Shown piece by piece: positions 61,007 to 64,000 of a DNA stretch of 64,000 nt. The DNA is from Aeoliella sp052161615 (lineage in GTDB: Bacteria; Planctomycetota; Planctomycetia; Pirellulales; Lacipirellulaceae). The stretch spans positions 2,170,001-2,234,000 of the forward strand of contig NZ_CP197417.1 in NCBI RefSeq assembly GCF_052161615.1, given 5' to 3'. The translations under genes and the position numbers were made by a program. Each line of letters opens with the position of its first letter. Within the stretch, counting starts at the first letter, position 1. The notes below the pieces were generated by a model. That model ran no database searches. It was not told the origin of the DNA and saw only the letters and a program-made list of their open reading frames with translations.

Positions 61007-62932
61007 ATGCGCTTGTTCTGTGCGCTTCTGTTCGCCTCGTCATTTGCGTTCTTGAGTTCCGTGACTCAGGCTCATCCCGGCCACGATCACGACGATGATC
61101 AGCCGGCAACGAAAGCATCACTCGCTCTGCCACCGGCCGTGGTACTGCCGGAACTCGAAGGACCGAAGCCCTGGTCCGACAAGCCGGTGCTCAACGATCC
61201 GCAACGTTTTCAGATTGCGATCATGACCGACCATACTGGTGGCCACCGCCCCGGTGTTTGGATGGACGCCGTGCGAAAGATCAACTTGTTGCGACCCGAG
61301 TTCGTGATGTCGGTGGGCGACTTGATCGAAGGGTACTCGGAAGATCGCGAGAAGGTTGAAGCCCAGTGGAAAGAGTTCCTCGGTTTCATCGATCAGATGG
61401 AGATGCGATTCTTCTTCGTCGCCGGCAATCACGATGTCACCAATCCGCTAATGCATAAGATCTGGCGGGAGCACTTTGGCGTCGAATGGTATTCGTTCGA
61501 CTACAAGGACGTGCACTTCGTTTGTTTGCAGAGCGAAGATCCGCACGATTGCCTTGGTGAAGAGCAGATCGAATGGGTGAAGCAAGACTTAGCGAAGCAC
61601 AGCGATGCACGCTGGACGCTCGTGTTCCTCCACAAACCACTATGGACGACCGCCGAGCGCAATCTGGCAGCAGGTAATCCCGATAGCACCAATTGGAAAC
61701 GCGTCGAGGCGATGCTGGTCGATCGCCCCCACACGGTGTTCGCGGGCCACGTCCATCACTACGTGCAGTACCAACGCAACAACCAACAGTACTACTCCCT
61801 GGCGACGACCGGTGGTGGCTCGCAGATGCGCGGCAACGAGTATGGCGAGTTCGACCACATCACATGGCTCACGATGGAACCCGATGGCCCGCATGTCGCG
61901 AACATTCGACTCGATGGCATTCTCGCTCCGGATGTGGTCACGGAAGAAGGAATCAAGCGGTTTAATGAATTTCTGTCCGGCACCGGTGTTGAGGTCGCGC
62001 CGATTTTGATCGAAGGAGACGAATCCGAAGCATTTTCCAGCGGCGAGATCACGGTTCGCCTCCGTAATCGCTTCAAGGAGCCCGTCGCCATGGCCGGCGA
62101 GATCGTCGGCATGCCCCTGCGTGGATTGACGGTCGACCCCATGCAGATCGAACTCACGGCCGAACCGGGCAAGGTTGCCGAGCGGCGGATTCGCGTGGAG
62201 TTCACCAAGCCCGTCGAGTTCGCGACGCTCGCCCGCTCGGTGTTCAACGTCAAGCTTCGCTCGACAGGGGACGACCCGCTCCGCGCCGAACTTACGGTGC
62301 CAGTGGTTATCGATCGGCGTTTTTCGCTACCTGTGCTGGCGGAGATGCCTGAGATTGATGGCGAGATCGACGAGTGGCCCACCGAGCGAACCAACGCCAT
62401 GCCAGCGAAGCCACTGCTGTTGGGTAACTTGCAAGGTTGGCAGGGCGCCGGCGATGGCTCGGCCGAATTCTTCGCGCGGCAGGTGGGGAACCGAGCTTAT
62501 GTGGCAGCGCGGATCACCGACGACAGCGTGATGCCGGGCGACCAGATCGAACTGCTGATCGATCCACGCGGCGTGAGCGAGCGAACTCGCGACCAGCAGT
62601 ACCGCCAGACGGGCCTTCGCATCATGGCCACCGCACCCGACGCCTCCGGCAATACCACGGTCACGGCTAAGCGACTAAAGAACGGTAACGAGTACAAGAA
62701 CGTGCAAGCGGCGGCCAGACGCACCGACAAAGGCTACGATGTCGAGTTCGCCATACCGCTAAGGTTGGTTCGCGAGATTCAAGGACGCGACTGGCACAGC
62801 CTGCAAGGGACCGTGGTGCTGCACGACGTGGACGAACAAGACGGCCGGCCCACGCAAGTCGTATGGCGTGGTACCCAGCGTCTCCGCCAAACCAACACCG
62901 GCTTCGGCCACTTTGTGCGCGACGAGAAGTAG
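61007..62932 (+). CDS. Secreted calcineurin-like metallophosphoesterase with C-terminal CBM9-like domain
   Basis: 641 aa; start preceded by TTGGAGA. Signal peptide LLFASSFAFLSSVTQA, then a His/Asp-rich HPGHDHDDD. Metallophosphoesterase metal motifs: IAIMTDHTGGHR, MSVGDLIEGY, FFVAGNHDV, LVFLHKPLW and FAGHVHHYVQY. The first motif (DHTGGH) is a variation on the usual DxH. Middle region about 320-430 is beta-rich. Residues about 440-640 (AEMPEIDGEIDEWPTER, QVGNRAYVAARITDDSV, DQIELLIDP) resemble CBM9-type domains. Extracellular phosphatase acting near glycans is inferred; substrate unknown. Confidence 0.9.
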   Translation: MRLFCALLFASSFAFLSSVTQAHPGHDHDDDQPATKASLALPPAVVLPELEGPKPWSDKPVLNDPQRFQIAIMTDHTGGHRPGVWMDAVRKINLLRPEFVMSVGDLIEGYSEDREKVEAQWKEFLGFIDQMEMRFFFVAGNHDVTNPLMHKIWREHFGVEWYSFDYKDVHFVCLQSEDPHDCLGEEQIEWVKQDLAKHSDARWTLVFLHKPLWTTAERNLAAGNPDSTNWKRVEAMLVDRPHTVFAGHVHHYVQYQRNNQQYYSLATTGGGSQMRGNEYGEFDHITWLTMEPDGPHVANIRLDGILAPDVVTEEGIKRFNEFLSGTGVEVAPILIEGDESEAFSSGEITVRLRNRFKEPVAMAGEIVGMPLRGLTVDPMQIELTAEPGKVAERRIRVEFTKPVEFATLARSVFNVKLRSTGDDPLRAELTVPVVIDRRFSLPVLAEMPEIDGEIDEWPTERTNAMPAKPLLLGNLQGWQGAGDGSAEFFARQVGNRAYVAARITDDSVMPGDQIELLIDPRGVSERTRDQQYRQTGLRIMATAPDASGNTTVTAKRLKNGNEYKNVQAAARRTDKGYDVEFAIPLRLVREIQGRDWHSLQGTVVLHDVDEQDGRPTQVVWRGTQRLRQTNTGFGHFVRDEK

Positions 62933-62944
62933 AACTAGCAGTCC

Positions 62945-62978
62945 CCTCTCCCAGACCCTCACCCGGGTCGGGGAGAGG
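62945..62978. terminator. Hairpin between convergent genes
   Basis: CCTCTCCC/GGGGAGAGG encloses GACCC/GGGTC with a 6-nt loop. No T tract; probably a transcript-end stem or a dispersed repeat. Confidence 0.4.
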
Positions 62979-63000
62979 CGACATCGAATTGGATTTCCCC

Positions 63001-63342
63001 CTAACCCACTTTCTTGAGCTCTAGATACTTGTTGCGTGCGAGCGCCAAGTACCACGGCGCCGTAAGCGCCCGCCAACCCTTGAGCCGGCAACCACATTCG
63101 AACGCAACGGTCTCACCCTCCTTGAGATTCAGCATCCGAAGCGGACTGGTGCACTTGCCGACGCGCACTTCCAGGCTGTGCGACCCCGGTGGGATGTCGA
63201 ATTCGAGAGTCTCGCCCGAGTTGAGCGTGCCTAGCGAGCGTCCATCGAGTTGAACATGGTAGTCGCGTGAGCGATCCAACCAATGGGAGCGGCGCGCGAT
63301 GCGGAGCTTAGCCGATGCGGTGTTGGGATTGGGTTCGGGCAT
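63001..63342 (-). CDS. Small beta-rich protein, PEGA-like, function unknown
   Basis: 113 aa from the ATG at 63342; the frame is open to 63507 but the extra residues have no conserved character and no ribosome-binding site supports either start. The centre reads DYHVQLDGRSLGTLNSGETL then FDIPPGSHSLEVRVGKCTSP: the 'V.LDG..lG.l..Ge...f..pPG.H.l.v' pattern of PEGA/DUF2846-like beta-sandwich domains. Three Cys (GKCTSP, FECGCR) stand out. No signal peptide; cytosolic or membrane-associated through its basic C-terminus. I do not recognise a specific family. Confidence 0.6.
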   Translation of the reverse strand: MPEPNPNTASAKLRIARRSHWLDRSRDYHVQLDGRSLGTLNSGETLEFDIPPGSHSLEVRVGKCTSPLRMLNLKEGETVAFECGCRLKGWRALTAPWYLALARNKYLELKKVG

Positions 63343-63626
63343 ATTAGCGTGCGCGGTTGCGGGTGAGCGTTTCAGAACCTCCCTCTGCATACGCGACCGA
63401 GCTAACTTCCGCAATATTCCCTCCGAGTCCTCCGTGCTCTCTATGGTTTTTCCGGCGTTTTGCGAAGTCTGGACGAGGAGTTGCTCTTCAACTCCCAAAT
63501 TCCCCACCGTAGAAAGCGAGGCTTCGCTTTGATCTAATACGGTTTTCCTCTCCTGGTAAGCTCGGGGCGTAGAAAACAGCCGAACCCTTGGAAGTCACAG
63601 CGGTCCCTAGTTCGACGAGCGAGGCG

Positions 63627-63668
63627 GGACGTTTTCAGCACGTCCTACCACCACGGCCCTGACGGGCC
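63627..63668 (+). promoter_or_regulatory. Two hairpins in the ilvD leader
   Basis: GGACGT-TTTCAGC-ACGTCC (63627-63645) and GGCCC-TGAC-GGGCC (63655-63668), 55-96 bases upstream of ilvD. They could be leader structures affecting expression; no riboswitch class or Ile/Val/Leu-rich leader peptide is recognised. Confidence 0.35.
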
Positions 63669-63722
63669 CCGCTCGCTTGACTTCGAATAACACTTACTCA
63701 CCTTCACACGTACTCTCGAATC

Positions 63723-64000
<278 letters not shown>

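Overview
The window looks like a piece of a Planctomycetes chromosome, most likely of the Pirellulales type. This rests on gene content typical of that phylum: two DUF1501 proteins, a PSD1/DUF1553 cytochrome-c protein, a DUF1559 prepilin-like protein, DUF1080 domains, three PEP-CTERM proteins, a CxPSR sulfatase and an ECF sigma/FecR pair. The phylum call is inferred from families; no rRNA lies in the window.

Region 1 (1-10551) is a tightly packed seven-gene + strand operon running in from the left edge. It encodes a zinc-knuckle P-loop GTPase, a GAP1-N2-type GTPase-associated protein carrying a TolA-like periplasmic helix, a 950-aa single-pass helical protein, a GYF_2-PrsW membrane protease, a MotA/TolQ/ExbB channel and two MotB/ExbD-like single-pass proteins. 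Together these look like a GTP-controlled, proton-driven envelope machine, probably a biological-conflict (defence) system. It ends at 10773-10814 in an isolated 3' half of a tRNA-Val(CAC), followed by a tRNA-type terminator. That is the expected far end of an element integrated into a tRNA gene, so the operon is probably mobile or island-borne.

Region 2 (10874-24587, all minus strand) starts beyond the att-like site with a 2113-aa transglutaminase-like/DUF4011/SF1 helicase/Vsr-like nuclease/DUF3320 protein. It continues with a surface-glycan locus: PEP-CTERM protein, DUF1559 pseudopilin, GH29 alpha-fucosidase, PEP-CTERM protein, FecR-NPCBM regulator and ECF sigma factor.

Region 3 (24588-35644) holds a 0.9-kb palindrome- and REP-rich spacer, then three secreted hydrolases (S9 peptidase, C45 acyltransferase-like, CocE/NonD). 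Next come rpsU, a Cys-rich outer-membrane barrel protein, a PEP-CTERM protein and a 0.9-kb gene-free stretch with a consensus minus-strand promoter and a nested 112-nt inverted repeat (candidate structured RNA).

Region 4 (35645-64000) is mostly housekeeping and catabolic: nadC, a ComEA-like HhH protein, an ABC permease, serine acetyltransferase, DUF1501, 2OG oxygenase, sulfatase/DUF1501/PSD1, pyrF, GNAT, DUF1080, a JmjC-like cupin, an SDR epimerase, a bile-acid/Na+ symporter, a ferritin-like protein, a fasciclin protein, class II photolyase, a primary-like sigma factor, galK, a metallophosphoesterase, a small beta-rich protein and the start of ilvD at the right edge.

All family assignments come from reading motifs in the translated sequence; no database search was run.
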